This document shows positions 18,140 through 26,489 of a stretch of 64,000 nucleotides of DNA, one piece after another. The stretch's first letter is position 1; the number at the start of each line of letters is the position of its first letter. Below the pieces are notes generated by a model, which was given only the letters and a program-made list of their open reading frames with translations, had not been told where the DNA came from and did no database searches. The stretch lies in assembly GCF_002086285.1 (NCBI RefSeq), contig NZ_MVHU01000021.1, positions 20,258 through 84,257 on the forward strand, given 5' to 3'. This DNA is from Mycolicibacter kumamotonensis. GTDB taxonomy: Bacteria > Actinomycetota > Actinomycetes > Mycobacteriales > Mycobacteriaceae. The position numbers and the translations under genes are program-made.

Positions 18140-19476
18140 GGCAGTGCCGCTTCCTCGCGCTCCGGGTGCTCCATCGCGACGATCACGTGGGCGTTGGTTC
18201 CGCTCATCCCGAACGCCGAGACCGAGCCGATCCGGCGGCCGTCGGGCGCCGGCCAGGCGGTGATGGTTTCGGCCAGGGTGATTCCCCCGCCGTCCCCGCC
18301 GTCCCAGTCGATGCCGTCGTGCCATCCGTCGCGCACGTGCAGGGTGGGCGGGATCATCTGGTGTTCGGCGGCCAGCAGCACCTTGGCCAGGCCGAGCGCG
18401 CCGGCGGCGGCCTGGGTGTGACCGATGTTGGACTTCACCGAGCCGAGCCGCGGGCCGGTGCCCGGCACCGTGTCGGCGCCGTAGACGTTGATCAGCGACC
18501 GCAATTCGACGGGGTCGCCGACCCGGGTGCCGGTTCCGTGGCCCTCGATCATGCCGACCTGGCCGGGCTGCACGTCCGCGTCGGCCAGCGCGTGCCGGAA
18601 CAGTCGCTGCTGGGCCTGCTCACTGGGGGTGAGCAGGCCGGTGGTGTGACCGTCCTGGTTGAGCCGGCTGGCCAGCACTTCGCCGTAGATGTGCCGGCCG
18701 TCGCGTAAGGCCGCTGACTTGCGTTGCAGCACGAAGATTCCGGCGCCTTCGGCCCACACCGTTCCGGTGGCCGCGGCGCTGTAGGGCCGGCAGTGGCCGT
18801 CGTCGGACAGCGCGTGCTGCTTGGAGAACTCGACGAAGAATCCGGGCGAGCCCATCACGCACACACCGCCGGCGAGCGCCGTGTCGGCGTCCCCGGTCCG
18901 GATCGCCTGGATCGCCAGGTGCAGCGCCGAGAGCGCCGACGAGCAGGAGGTGTCGACGGTCAGGGCGGGACCGGCCAGCCCCAGGGTGTAGGCGACCCGG
19001 CCGGAGATCACCGACAACGCGGTGCCGGGCAGCAGGTGTCCACTGTGTGCGGAGAACTGCGCCATGTCCGGGCCGTAGCCGGTGACCGACGCACCGAGGT
19101 AGACCCCGACGTCGTGGCCGGTGAGCTCGTCGGGGTTGATACCGGCGTCCTCGAGCGCGCGCCAGGCCACCCGCAGCGCGACCCGCTGCTGCGGGTCCAT
19201 CGCGATGGCTTCGCGTGGCGCGATCCCGAAGAATCCGGGATCGAATTCGGCGGCGCCGGAAAGGAATCCGCCGGCGTTACAGATGGGTTTGAAGCCGTCG
19301 CGGTGCGATCCGTCGAGGAGTTCGCGCACCGCCCAGTCCCGGTCTTCGGGAATGGCGCTCAATGCCTCTCGTCCGTCGGCCAGCAGCGACCAGTACTGCT
19401 CGGCGGTGTCGATCCCCCCGGGCGCCTCGATGCCCAGGCCGACGATGACGACCGGATCCTCGCACCGGTCAGGCAT
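18133..19476 (-). CDS. mbtC: MbtC, stand-alone beta-ketoacyl synthase of the mycobactin PKS
   Basis: A 447-residue ketosynthase. The active-site cysteine is in VDTSCSSALSALHLA (near residue 170), with the two histidines in EGHGTGTRVGDP and KSNIGHTQAAAG, so the Cys-His-His triad is complete. It condenses an acyl starter with the extender unit loaded by the MbtD acyltransferase. Splitting of KS (MbtC) from AT-KR-ACP (MbtD) is the normal mycobacterial arrangement. The ATG at 19476 overlaps the end of mbtT by 8 nt. In-frame codons upstream to 19623 lie inside mbtT and are not likely to be translated. Confidence 0.95.
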   Translation of the reverse strand: MPDRCEDPVVIVGLGIEAPGGIDTAEQYWSLLADGREALSAIPEDRDWAVRELLDGSHRDGFKPICNAGGFLSGAAEFDPGFFGIAPREAIAMDPQQRVALRVAWRALEDAGINPDELTGHDVGVYLGASVTGYGPDMAQFSAHSGHLLPGTALSVISGRVAYTLGLAGPALTVDTSCSSALSALHLAIQAIRTGDADTALAGGVCVMGSPGFFVEFSKQHALSDDGHCRPYSAAATGTVWAEGAGIFVLQRKSAALRDGRHIYGEVLASRLNQDGHTTGLLTPSEQAQQRLFRHALADADVQPGQVGMIEGHGTGTRVGDPVELRSLINVYGADTVPGTGPRLGSVKSNIGHTQAAAGALGLAKVLLAAEHQMIPPTLHVRDGWHDGIDWDGGDGGGITLAETITAWPAPDGRRIGSVSAFGMSGTNAHVIVAMEHPEREEAALPC

Positions 19477-20215
19477 CGGCGATGATCCGGTTCGCCAGGG
19501 TGTCGATGTGCTCGTAGTGATAGAAGTGCCCGCCGTCGTAGAGCGAGACGGTGCAGGCGCCGGTGGTGTGTTGGGCCCAGCCCTCCAGCAGGTCGGTGCC
19601 GACCCGGTCGTCGGAGCGGCCACCCAGCACGTTGATGTCGGCGCGGATGGTCACCTCGGGTGCGCACCGGTAGCGGTTGAAGGCCAGGTAGTCCGAACGC
19701 ACCGGGGCCAGCAGGAGGGCGAGGAATTCCTCGTCGGCCAGGATGCGGGGGTCGGTGCCGCCCAGCTGGGCGAGTTCGGCGCGCAGGTCGGCGTCACCGG
19801 TGGGCACCTTGCGCAGGCCCGCGATCACGCCGGGTGCAGGCGCGGCCGAGGCCCACAGGCGCTGGATCTCGATGCCGCGTTCCTCGGCGAGCCGAGCGAA
19901 TTCGAACGCGACGATCGAGCCCATGCTGTGCCCGAACAGCCGCAGCGGGCCCAGGGCGTGCCAGGGCGCCGCGTCGAACAGGCCGCGGGCCAGCTCCGGC
20001 AGGGTCTCGGCGGGCGGTTCGCGGAATCGGTCGGCGCGCTGCGGGTACTGCATGACGTAGGTGTCGGCGCCGTGGGCCAGGGCCAGGGCTAGCGGGCGGT
20101 AGTTGACCGCCGCTCCCCCCGCGTGCGGGAACACCAGGGTGGCCGGCCCGGGCCCGGAGAAGCGGCCGATCCAGGACGGAAACTGCGCGACGGCCGAGGT
20201 GTCGTCGACGGCCAT
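19469..20215 (-). CDS. mbtT: MbtT-like stand-alone thioesterase
   Basis: A 248-residue alpha/beta-hydrolase of the type II thioesterase family found beside NRPS and PKS genes. The nucleophile is in the LFGHSMGSIVAFE motif, VFPHAGGAAVNY lies near the N terminus, and the catalytic His is in DGGHFYHYEH near the C terminus. Type II thioesterases clear misloaded carrier domains; because MbtB here has no terminal thioesterase domain, this enzyme may also contribute to chain release. The ATG at 20215 has a strong Shine-Dalgarno (GGAGGGG). It is the first gene of the mbtT-C-D-E-F-G-H operon and sits 17 nt downstream of an IdeR-type iron box. Confidence 0.9.
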   Translation of the reverse strand: MAVDDTSAVAQFPSWIGRFSGPGPATLVFPHAGGAAVNYRPLALALAHGADTYVMQYPQRADRFREPPAETLPELARGLFDAAPWHALGPLRLFGHSMGSIVAFEFARLAEERGIEIQRLWASAAPAPGVIAGLRKVPTGDADLRAELAQLGGTDPRILADEEFLALLLAPVRSDYLAFNRYRCAPEVTIRADINVLGGRSDDRVGTDLLEGWAQHTTGACTVSLYDGGHFYHYEHIDTLANRIIADA

Positions 20216-20231
20216 CCGACCCCCTCCGGTG

Positions 20232-20250
20232 TTAGTAAAGGCTGCCCTAA
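20232..20250 (-). promoter_or_regulatory. IdeR iron box in front of mbtT
   Basis: The plus-strand 19-mer TTAGTAAAGGCTGCCCTAA matches the mycobacterial IdeR consensus (TTAGGTTAGSCTAACCTAA) at 14 of 19 positions. It differs at only one base from the box in front of mbtB, and the flanking TTT is also shared. It should repress the mbtT-H operon when Fe-IdeR is present. Confidence 0.8.
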
Positions 20251-20402
20251 TTTTCCTGGGTTAGGTTACCCCCACCGCGGGCCGGCCGGAAATCCGGGCG
20301 GTCCTTCGCCGGTCGGCGGCCGGGAACCGTGTCGAGCGCCGTTTGTCGCTCCGATTGCACGTTCGGCGAAGGCTAGGCCGCGCCCTGCGTCACACTCCCC
20401 TG

Positions 20403-20774
20403 ATGGACGTCCGCACCACGATCGATACCTACCTGCGGGCCTGGATGCGGCAGGACCCCGAACTCATCGTCACGATCTTCACCGAGAACGCGGCCTATCA
20501 CGAGCGGGTCCTCGAAGAGCCGATTCGCACCCGGGCCGGAATCCGCGACTACTGGCAGACCAAGGTGGTTGAGGGACAAGCCAATATCGACGCCCGGTTG
20601 CTCAACCTCTATATCGCCACCGACGGCACCACGGTGATCGCCGAGTGGGAGGCCACTTTCGACGACCGGGTGCAGGGCCGGCGCAAGCGGATGCGCGAAG
20701 TCGCGATCCTGGAGTTCGACGGGAATCGGATCGCGAGCCTGCGCGAGTACTGGGCGTCGGAAGTGGTCGGGTGA
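20403..20774 (+). CDS. SnoaL/NTF2-like small protein
   Basis: A 123-residue protein beginning MDVRTTIDTYLRAWMRQDPE. The pattern of an N-terminal helix with WxxxDPE, then ENAAYHERVLEEP, a GI.xYW helix and a C-terminal IASLREYWASE strand is that of the SnoaL-like/NTF2-like fold, a cone-shaped ligand pocket used by isomerases, hydrolases and binding proteins. No function can be assigned. There is no clear Shine-Dalgarno before the ATG at 20403, and the frame continues upstream to 20343, so the start is uncertain. It is convergent with the cutinase and opposite to mbtT, and belongs to the segment that interrupts the mbt genes. Confidence 0.7.
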   Translation: MDVRTTIDTYLRAWMRQDPELIVTIFTENAAYHERVLEEPIRTRAGIRDYWQTKVVEGQANIDARLLNLYIATDGTTVIAEWEATFDDRVQGRRKRMREVAILEFDGNRIASLREYWASEVVG

Positions 20775-20781
20775 TACGGCT

Positions 20782-21471
20782 TCAGAGGTGGCTCGCCACG
20801 AACGCCGCGGCCTGAGCGGGCATCGGCGACTGCTCGTAGGACAGGTGCGCCGCGGAGGTCATCTCCTCCTGCGAAGGCAGCGCCAGGGCGCCCGGAGTGC
20901 AGATCGGGTCGCCGTCGGCACACAGATCGATGGCCTTGGCGCCGTACCAGGGGCTGATCTCGCTGATCGGTCCCCCCAGGTATCTGCTGGTCGGATTCCC
21001 GAAGACAGCGACCGCGGCCACGTGTGCGGCCTCGTCTTCCGAAAGTGTGGCGGCGTTGAAGCCCGCCACCGATGCCCGCGCGATGGTGATCAGGTCGATG
21101 ACCATCGCGCCTTGCGAGTAGCCGCCGAGCACCAGCTTGGTGTCGGGGCAGTTCGCAACCATGGATTGGACGTGTGCGTTCGCGTCGCCGGCGCCGGCCG
21201 ACGCCGACGACGGCCAGTCGTCGGAGGCGGGGTAGTTGACCGCATACACCCCGACCGACTTGCCGCCGGCCTGCGAACGCACGGCGTCGATGAACTTCTG
21301 TCCGACTCCGCCCACACCGGGTGGCTCGGCGGTGGCGCGGGCGAAGGTCACCTCCACGTCGGGGCAGGGGGCAGCGGACGCGGCGGGGACGACGACCGGC
21401 GCGGCGGGCAGCATCGCCAAGGCCGTCAGCACGGGAACACCGAGTAATGCGACCGATCGGCGCGCTTTCAT
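20782..21471 (-). CDS. Secreted cutinase-family serine esterase
   Basis: A 229-residue protein with a signal peptide (MKARRSVALLGVPVLTALAM, cut near ASAAP) and a mature cutinase fold. The nucleophile is in LVLGGYSQGAMVID, the acid is in LCADGDPICTPG and the base His in AAHLSYEQ. Cysteines before the first strand (APCPDV) and in VANCPDTK fit the usual first disulfide. Mycobacterial cutinase-like proteins are exported esterases, lipases or phospholipases. The ATG at 21471 gives a proper signal peptide; the frame extends upstream to 21720 but with non-homologous residues. It is not an mbt gene in other mycobacteria as far as I know. Confidence 0.9.
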   Translation of the reverse strand: MKARRSVALLGVPVLTALAMLPAAPVVVPAASAAPCPDVEVTFARATAEPPGVGGVGQKFIDAVRSQAGGKSVGVYAVNYPASDDWPSSASAGAGDANAHVQSMVANCPDTKLVLGGYSQGAMVIDLITIARASVAGFNAATLSEDEAAHVAAVAVFGNPTSRYLGGPISEISPWYGAKAIDLCADGDPICTPGALALPSQEEMTSAAHLSYEQSPMPAQAAAFVASHL

Positions 21472-21627
21472 ATCACCGATGCTGACACACCGCGACCGCG
21501 CTCCACCACCCCTGATCGCGACATCGGACGGCGTTTTTCCGACACTTTCGGGGCATCGAGTCCCCGCGCCAATGGCTCGGGGAAATTTCCACCCGATGTT
21601 GTCGGACCCCGCTGCGATGATGAGGTC

Positions 21628-22869
21628 ATGTCCTTGAGCGCGGTGCCTGCAGCCTCCCGGCTGAGCTCTTGCCAGCGCCTTGACGTGTTGTTCGAGGAAT
21701 TGTCGGAGCTGACCGGGCAACGCAATGCCATCGATGGACGCATCGTGGAGATCGTCGCCGAGATCGAACGCGACCGACTATGGGGCGCCACCGGGGTACG
21801 CTCCATCCCCGCACTGGTGGCCTGGAAAACCGGTATGTCACCGAGCAACGCCGCAACCATCGCGACTGTGGCCCACCGCCTCGACGAATTCCCCCGCTGC
21901 ACTCAAGGCTTGCGCGAAGGCCGCTTGTCCCTCGATCAGGTCGGCGTCATCGCCCAACGCGCCGCCGACGGCTCCGATCAGCACTACGCCCAACTCGCCG
22001 GGGTTGCCACCGTCACCCAACTACGCACCGCGATCAAACTCGAACCCCGCCCCGACCCCGACCCCCGAGCAGAACCGCAACGCTCGATCACCAAAACCAC
22101 CGATGAACACGGCAGCTACTGGCGCATCACACTCAACCCCCTCGACGCGGCAAAATTCGACGCCGCCCTCCAAACCCACCTCGACGCACTGATCGCCGAA
22201 TACAAGCGCGACCACGACGATGGCGCCTCGCAGCAGCGGCCACCACTACCCAATACCGCCGATGCGTTCATGCGCCTGCTCGAAACCGGCTGGGACACCG
22301 AGGCCACCCGCCGCCCCCACGGCCACCACACCACGGTGGTGATGCACCTCGACATCGAGCAGAAGGCCGCGCAGCTGCACCTGGGACCGCTACTGACCGA
22401 CGCCGAACGTCAGTACCTATTGTGCGACGCCACCTTTGAGGCCTGGTTCGAGCGCAACGGTGAGCCCATCGGTGCCGGGCGCACCACCCGCACAATCAGC
22501 CGCCGACTGCGCCGCGCGCTGGAACACCGTGACCGGACCTGCGTGGTTCCCGGCTGCGGCGCCACCCGAGGCCTGCACGCCCACCACATCCGACACTGGG
22601 AAGACGGCGGCCCTACCGAACTGGTCAACCTGGTGCTGGTCTGCCCGTATCACCACCGCCTGCACCACCGCGGCATCATCACCATCACCGGCGATGCCGC
22701 CAACCTCACCATCACCGACCACACCAACCGACCCCTCACCTCAGCATCCCTGGCCCGACCACCCACACAACCGCCACCCACCGTCGCACCCTGCCCCGGA
22801 CCCACCGGAGAACGTGCCCAATGGTGGTGGTACCAACCCTTCCAACCCCAACCACCACCGACTAACTAG
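21628..22869 (+). CDS. DUF222 / HNH endonuclease domain protein (13E12 repeat family)
   Basis: A 413-residue protein. The N-terminal two thirds is the DUF222 domain typical of the mycobacterial 13E12 repeat family. Near residues 300-355 is an HNH nuclease motif (CVVPGCGATRGLHAHHIRHW, then CPYHHRLHHRG) with a CxxC zinc pair. The C terminus is Pro-rich. Members occur in many near-identical copies per mycobacterial genome and are considered mobile or REP-like elements, although terminal repeats or a transposase are not obvious here. ATG at 21628. It lies in the segment between mbtT and mbtB and is the best candidate for the element that brought the interruption. Confidence 0.9.
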   Translation: MSLSAVPAASRLSSCQRLDVLFEELSELTGQRNAIDGRIVEIVAEIERDRLWGATGVRSIPALVAWKTGMSPSNAATIATVAHRLDEFPRCTQGLREGRLSLDQVGVIAQRAADGSDQHYAQLAGVATVTQLRTAIKLEPRPDPDPRAEPQRSITKTTDEHGSYWRITLNPLDAAKFDAALQTHLDALIAEYKRDHDDGASQQRPPLPNTADAFMRLLETGWDTEATRRPHGHHTTVVMHLDIEQKAAQLHLGPLLTDAERQYLLCDATFEAWFERNGEPIGAGRTTRTISRRLRRALEHRDRTCVVPGCGATRGLHAHHIRHWEDGGPTELVNLVLVCPYHHRLHHRGIITITGDAANLTITDHTNRPLTSASLARPPTQPPPTVAPCPGPTGERAQWWWYQPFQPQPPPTN

Positions 22870-22980
22870 GCCGCTAACGGGCCCCGCACTAGGTCTGCGC
22901 TCAAAATCGTTCGATCCGATATCGCCACGCCTTCCGCCCGAGTTGCTGGAGGGTGTCCGCAAGGATGCCGAGACAGTGAA

Positions 22981-25900
22981 TCAGTCGATCTCGGACAATG
23001 CCTCGGCCACCTCCGCCGAATCCAGCTGCGCCACTTCCAGATAGACCTCGGCGACGGCGTCCAGGCGACCCGGATCGGACTCCGCGGCCACCAGCCGAGA
23101 AGCCAGCCGGGCCACGGTGCGGGTCGCGAAGATGTCGGCGACCACCGCGGCGGGCGCGTCCAGCCAGGTGCGGATGCGCGATATCGCGGCGGTGGCCAGC
23201 ACCGAATCCCCACCGAGAGCGAAGAAATCATCGTCGGCGCCTACCCGATCCGCGTCGAGCACCTCGGCGATGATCGCGGCTAACGCCCGCTGTAACGGCG
23301 TAGCAGGCTCGCGGTAGCCGTCGGAGGCTGCGAAACCCGCGGCCAGCTCGGCCGTCACCGCGCGCCGGTCGATCTTTCCGGCCACGGTGTAGGGAATCAC
23401 CGGAACGACCTGCAGTCGCCGCGGGATCATGTGCTCGGGCAGTGCTTCGGCCAGCCCCGACCGCAGCCCCGCCACGGTCAGCGCCGGATCATCAACCCGC
23501 ACCGCGGCGGCCAGCACCTCACGCCCTTGGGATTCACACAGCGCCACCACCACGGCCTCGGCCACCCCGGGCAGTCGGCGCAGCGCGGCTTCGACCTCGC
23601 CGAGTTCGATGCGGTACCCGCTGATCTTGACACGGTGATCGGCACGGCCGACGAATTCCAGAACGCCGCCGGGCCGGTAGCGGGCCAGATCGCCGGTGCG
23701 GTACCAGATTCGGCCGTCGTGCTCGACGAACTTCTCGGCGGTCAGGTCGGGCCGGCCCCGGTACCCCGAGGCGATGCCGCGTCCGGAAACCCACAGCTCC
23801 CCGGTCACCCAGTCCGGGCGGTCGGTCCCGTCGGCGCCGACGACGCGGCAGGCGATGTTGGGCAGCGGGGTGCCATAGGGAACCGAGGCCCAGTCGTCCG
23901 GCGGTTCACCGTCGACCTCGCAGACGGTGGCGTGGATGGCGGTTTCGGTGGCCCCGCCCAATCCGGCGAACCGAACCCCGGGAGCGGCGGCGGCAAAGCG
24001 CACCGCCAGCTCGGGGCGCACCCAGTCACCGCCGGTCAATACCGCACGCACCGAGGACAATTCGCCGCCGACGGCGACCAGCATCTCCAACGCGCCCGGC
24101 ATCAGGTTGAGCACGCTGACCCGATACCGAGCCACCAGCCGCGCCCACACTTCGGGGCTGCGACGGTCCGCCTCGTCGACCATCACGATCGCTCCCCCGG
24201 CGCGCAACATGGCGAAGACGTCGAGCACCGACATGTCCGCATCCAGGGTGAGCAACGCCAGACTTCGATCGTCCGGGCCGAATCCGTAACGTGCGCTGAG
24301 GGTTTCGACGGTGTTCATCGCCGCGTCGTGCGTGAGTTCGACGCCTTTGGGTTCGCCGGTGGATCCGGAGGTGAACACCACATAGGCCAAGGCGGACGGA
24401 TCGGTGACCACCGGTTCCGCGGCATCGCAGCGCGCGACGGCCTCCCGGACGCTCAACGCCGGAATGGGCAACGCCGGCACCGATTCCCCGGTCACCAGCG
24501 CCACCGATGCGCCGCCGAGATCCAGGATCCGCTCCACCCGCTCGCGGGGCTGATCGGCGGCGATCGGCAGGTACACCGCACCGGCGGCCAGGATGCCCAG
24601 CAGTGCCGGGATCTGCTCGACGCCCTTGGGCCCCAGCAGCGCGACGGTGTCACCGGGGCGCACCTCGCGCTCGCGCAGCGCAAACGCCACCGCCAACGTC
24701 TGCTCGCGCAGCGCGCCGTAGCTCAGCTCGCCCGATCCGTGCAGCACCGCGGGCGAATCCGGCGCCAGCTCGGCGTGCCGAAAGAACCCGTCCTGCAAGG
24801 CTTCCCCGCTGGATTCGGCGCTGCCGGCGTTCACCGCGGCGCGCACCTGGGCTTGCTCGGCGGGCAGCGCGGCCGGGGCCGGCTCGTCCCAGCCCTCACC
24901 GCCGGCCAGCCGGGTCACGTCGGCGATGTGGTGGGCGAACATCGCGTCGATGACGCCGGGCGGGAACATCTCCTCGCGCACATCCCAGTTCACCAGCACG
25001 CCACCGTCGAACTCGGTGACCTGCGCGTCGAGCAGCACCTGTGGACCCTGGGAGATGATCCAGACCGGGGTACCGAAGGTCTCGGTGACCTGGGCGGCGA
25101 ACAACTCCCCCAGCCCGAGGGCGCTGGTGAACACCACCGGCGCCAGCACCTGGGTGCCGCGGTGGCGGCCCAGGTCACGCAGCACCGCCAGCCCCGGGTA
25201 GTCGGCGTGCGCGGCGGCGGTGCGCATGGCGTCCTGCACGGCGTGGGCGCGGGCGGTGCCCGACAGTGCCCCACTGAGATCCACATCCAGCAGCAGCGAC
25301 GAGGTGAAGTCGCCGACCAGCCGATCGACGTCGTCGTGCAGCGGTTCCCGGCCGAACAGCGGCACATTGAGCAGGAAGCGCGGTGCGTCCGACCAGCAGG
25401 CCAGGGTGTGCGAGAACGAGGCGGCCAGCGTCATCGCCGGGGTGACACCGCGGGCGCGGGCCTGTTCGAACAAGGCGTCGCGGGCGGCCGGGTCCAGCCG
25501 GTGCCAGCGCCGGGTACTGCGGCGCGGGTCGGCGGCAGCACCGGCCGGCGGCGGCAGCTTGGGCGGGTCGGGCAGGTCGGGGATGCGCTGCGTCCACCAC
25601 TGCCGGTGGCTCTCGTCGGGCGCCCGGTCGGCCACCGCGCGGCGGTACTGCCGATAGGTGTAACCCAGTTCCGGCACGTGCGCGCCCCGGTAGGCGGCGG
25701 CCAGGTCGGCCATCAGGGTGCGGTAGCTCATCGCGTCGGCGGCCTGCATGTCCAGATCGACATGCAGCCGCGCGGTGCCGTCCGGCAGCAGCGACACGGT
25801 GAGCTCGAAGACCGCCCCGTCGAGTTGTTGATGCGACTTGGCGTCCCGGGTCGCAGCGAGGCGTGCGGCAGCCTCGGCGGGTGACAGGGCCCGCAGGTCC

Positions 25901-26403
25901 TGCACCGCCACGGGTAGGCCGGCATCGGGCCGGATGCGCTGGGTGCCGTCGGGCAGGAATTCCACCCGCAGCATCGGGTGCCGGGCGGCCAGCGCATCGG
26001 CGGCGGCGGCCAGGCGTTGCGGGTCCAGTCCGGGGCCATCAAATTCCACGTACAGGTGGCCGGCCACCCCGCCGAGCGCCACGTCGTCGTCGCGGCCCAC
26101 CCACATCGCGTGCTGCATGGGCGCCAGCGGGAACGGCGCGGTGTCGTCCTCGGGCTCGGGTCCCGTCGAGGGCAATGCTGCCGACGACGCGCCTGAGACC
26201 AGTGCCGTCCAGGCGGCGACGGTGGGTTCGGCGGCGAGCGCCGCGAAGTCGACGTCGAGCCCCCGGCGTCGCCATTGGCCGGCCAGGCTCATCATCCGGA
26301 TCGAGTCCAGGCCCTGTCCGACCAGGTCAGCGTTGGTGTCGACGGTTCCGGCGGGGACGCCGAGCAGCTCGGCGACCTGCGCGCGAATTTCGTCTGGCCC
26401 CAC
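22981..26403 (-). CDS. mbtB: MbtB, aryl-carrier/cyclization/adenylation NRPS without thioesterase
   Basis: About 1140 residues. An aryl carrier domain comes first (GLDSIRMMSL), then a heterocyclization (Cy) domain with the DxxxxDxxS signature (DMQAADAMS, around 25730-25760) in place of the condensation HHxxxDG. Next are an A domain (FTSGSTGEPKG) and a C-terminal PCP (GGDSVLATAA). It takes salicylate from MbtA, adds Ser or Thr and cyclizes it to the phenyloxazoline. It ends shortly after the PCP, whereas M. tuberculosis MbtB is about 1414 residues with a terminal thioesterase. I place the start at GTG 26403, preceded by AAAGGTGG; an ATG at 26418 in the same frame overlaps the iron box by one base and has no Shine-Dalgarno. 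Confidence 0.93.
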   Translation of the reverse strand: MGPDEIRAQVAELLGVPAGTVDTNADLVGQGLDSIRMMSLAGQWRRRGLDVDFAALAAEPTVAAWTALVSGASSAALPSTGPEPEDDTAPFPLAPMQHAMWVGRDDDVALGGVAGHLYVEFDGPGLDPQRLAAAADALAARHPMLRVEFLPDGTQRIRPDAGLPVAVQDLRALSPAEAAARLAATRDAKSHQQLDGAVFELTVSLLPDGTARLHVDLDMQAADAMSYRTLMADLAAAYRGAHVPELGYTYRQYRRAVADRAPDESHRQWWTQRIPDLPDPPKLPPPAGAAADPRRSTRRWHRLDPAARDALFEQARARGVTPAMTLAASFSHTLACWSDAPRFLLNVPLFGREPLHDDVDRLVGDFTSSLLLDVDLSGALSGTARAHAVQDAMRTAAAHADYPGLAVLRDLGRHRGTQVLAPVVFTSALGLGELFAAQVTETFGTPVWIISQGPQVLLDAQVTEFDGGVLVNWDVREEMFPPGVIDAMFAHHIADVTRLAGGEGWDEPAPAALPAEQAQVRAAVNAGSAESSGEALQDGFFRHAELAPDSPAVLHGSGELSYGALREQTLAVAFALREREVRPGDTVALLGPKGVEQIPALLGILAAGAVYLPIAADQPRERVERILDLGGASVALVTGESVPALPIPALSVREAVARCDAAEPVVTDPSALAYVVFTSGSTGEPKGVELTHDAAMNTVETLSARYGFGPDDRSLALLTLDADMSVLDVFAMLRAGGAIVMVDEADRRSPEVWARLVARYRVSVLNLMPGALEMLVAVGGELSSVRAVLTGGDWVRPELAVRFAAAAPGVRFAGLGGATETAIHATVCEVDGEPPDDWASVPYGTPLPNIACRVVGADGTDRPDWVTGELWVSGRGIASGYRGRPDLTAEKFVEHDGRIWYRTGDLARYRPGGVLEFVGRADHRVKISGYRIELGEVEAALRRLPGVAEAVVVALCESQGREVLAAAVRVDDPALTVAGLRSGLAEALPEHMIPRRLQVVPVIPYTVAGKIDRRAVTAELAAGFAASDGYREPATPLQRALAAIIAEVLDADRVGADDDFFALGGDSVLATAAISRIRTWLDAPAAVVADIFATRTVARLASRLVAAESDPGRLDAVAEVYLEVAQLDSAEVAEALSEID

Positions 26404-26417
26404 CCCGCCACCTTTCA

Positions 26418-26436
26418 TTAGTGAAGGCTGCCCTAA
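26418..26436 (-). promoter_or_regulatory. IdeR iron box shared by mbtB and mbtA
   Basis: Plus-strand 19-mer TTAGTGAAGGCTGCCCTAA, 13 of 19 to the IdeR consensus and one base different from the mbtT box. On the minus strand a TAGAGT -10-like hexamer at 26455-26450 puts the mbtB transcription start near 26443, so the box would lie just downstream of it. On the plus strand a TACTCT -10-like hexamer at 26449-26454 puts the box over the mbtA -35 region. One operator can therefore block both divergent promoters. Confidence 0.8.
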
Positions 26437-26489
26437 TTTCGTTGAAGCTACTCTAGCTACGGTCCACCGTCGGCAAGCCAGGGAGTCAC

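Larger units (their letters stand above)
20403..22869. mobile_element. Passenger segment splitting the mbt genes (possible insertion)
   Basis: Three genes unrelated to siderophore synthesis (SnoaL-like, cutinase, DUF222/HNH) lie between mbtT and mbtB, which are both on the minus strand and would otherwise be adjacent. The DUF222/HNH gene belongs to a multicopy mycobacterial repeat family. I see no clear terminal inverted repeats or target duplication, so the boundaries are only the flanking mbt genes. The nearly identical iron boxes upstream of mbtT and mbtB show that both halves stay under iron control. The insertion itself is an inference. Confidence 0.4.

Noticed and set aside
19476..19623. 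N-terminal extension of mbtC to 19623
   Set aside because: The extra residues are antisense-like, low-complexity, overlap mbtT, and KS homology begins right after ATG 19476.
20261..20279. A second iron box upstream of mbtT (TTAGGTTACCCC)
   Set aside because: Only the left half-site matches; the right half has no similarity to the consensus.
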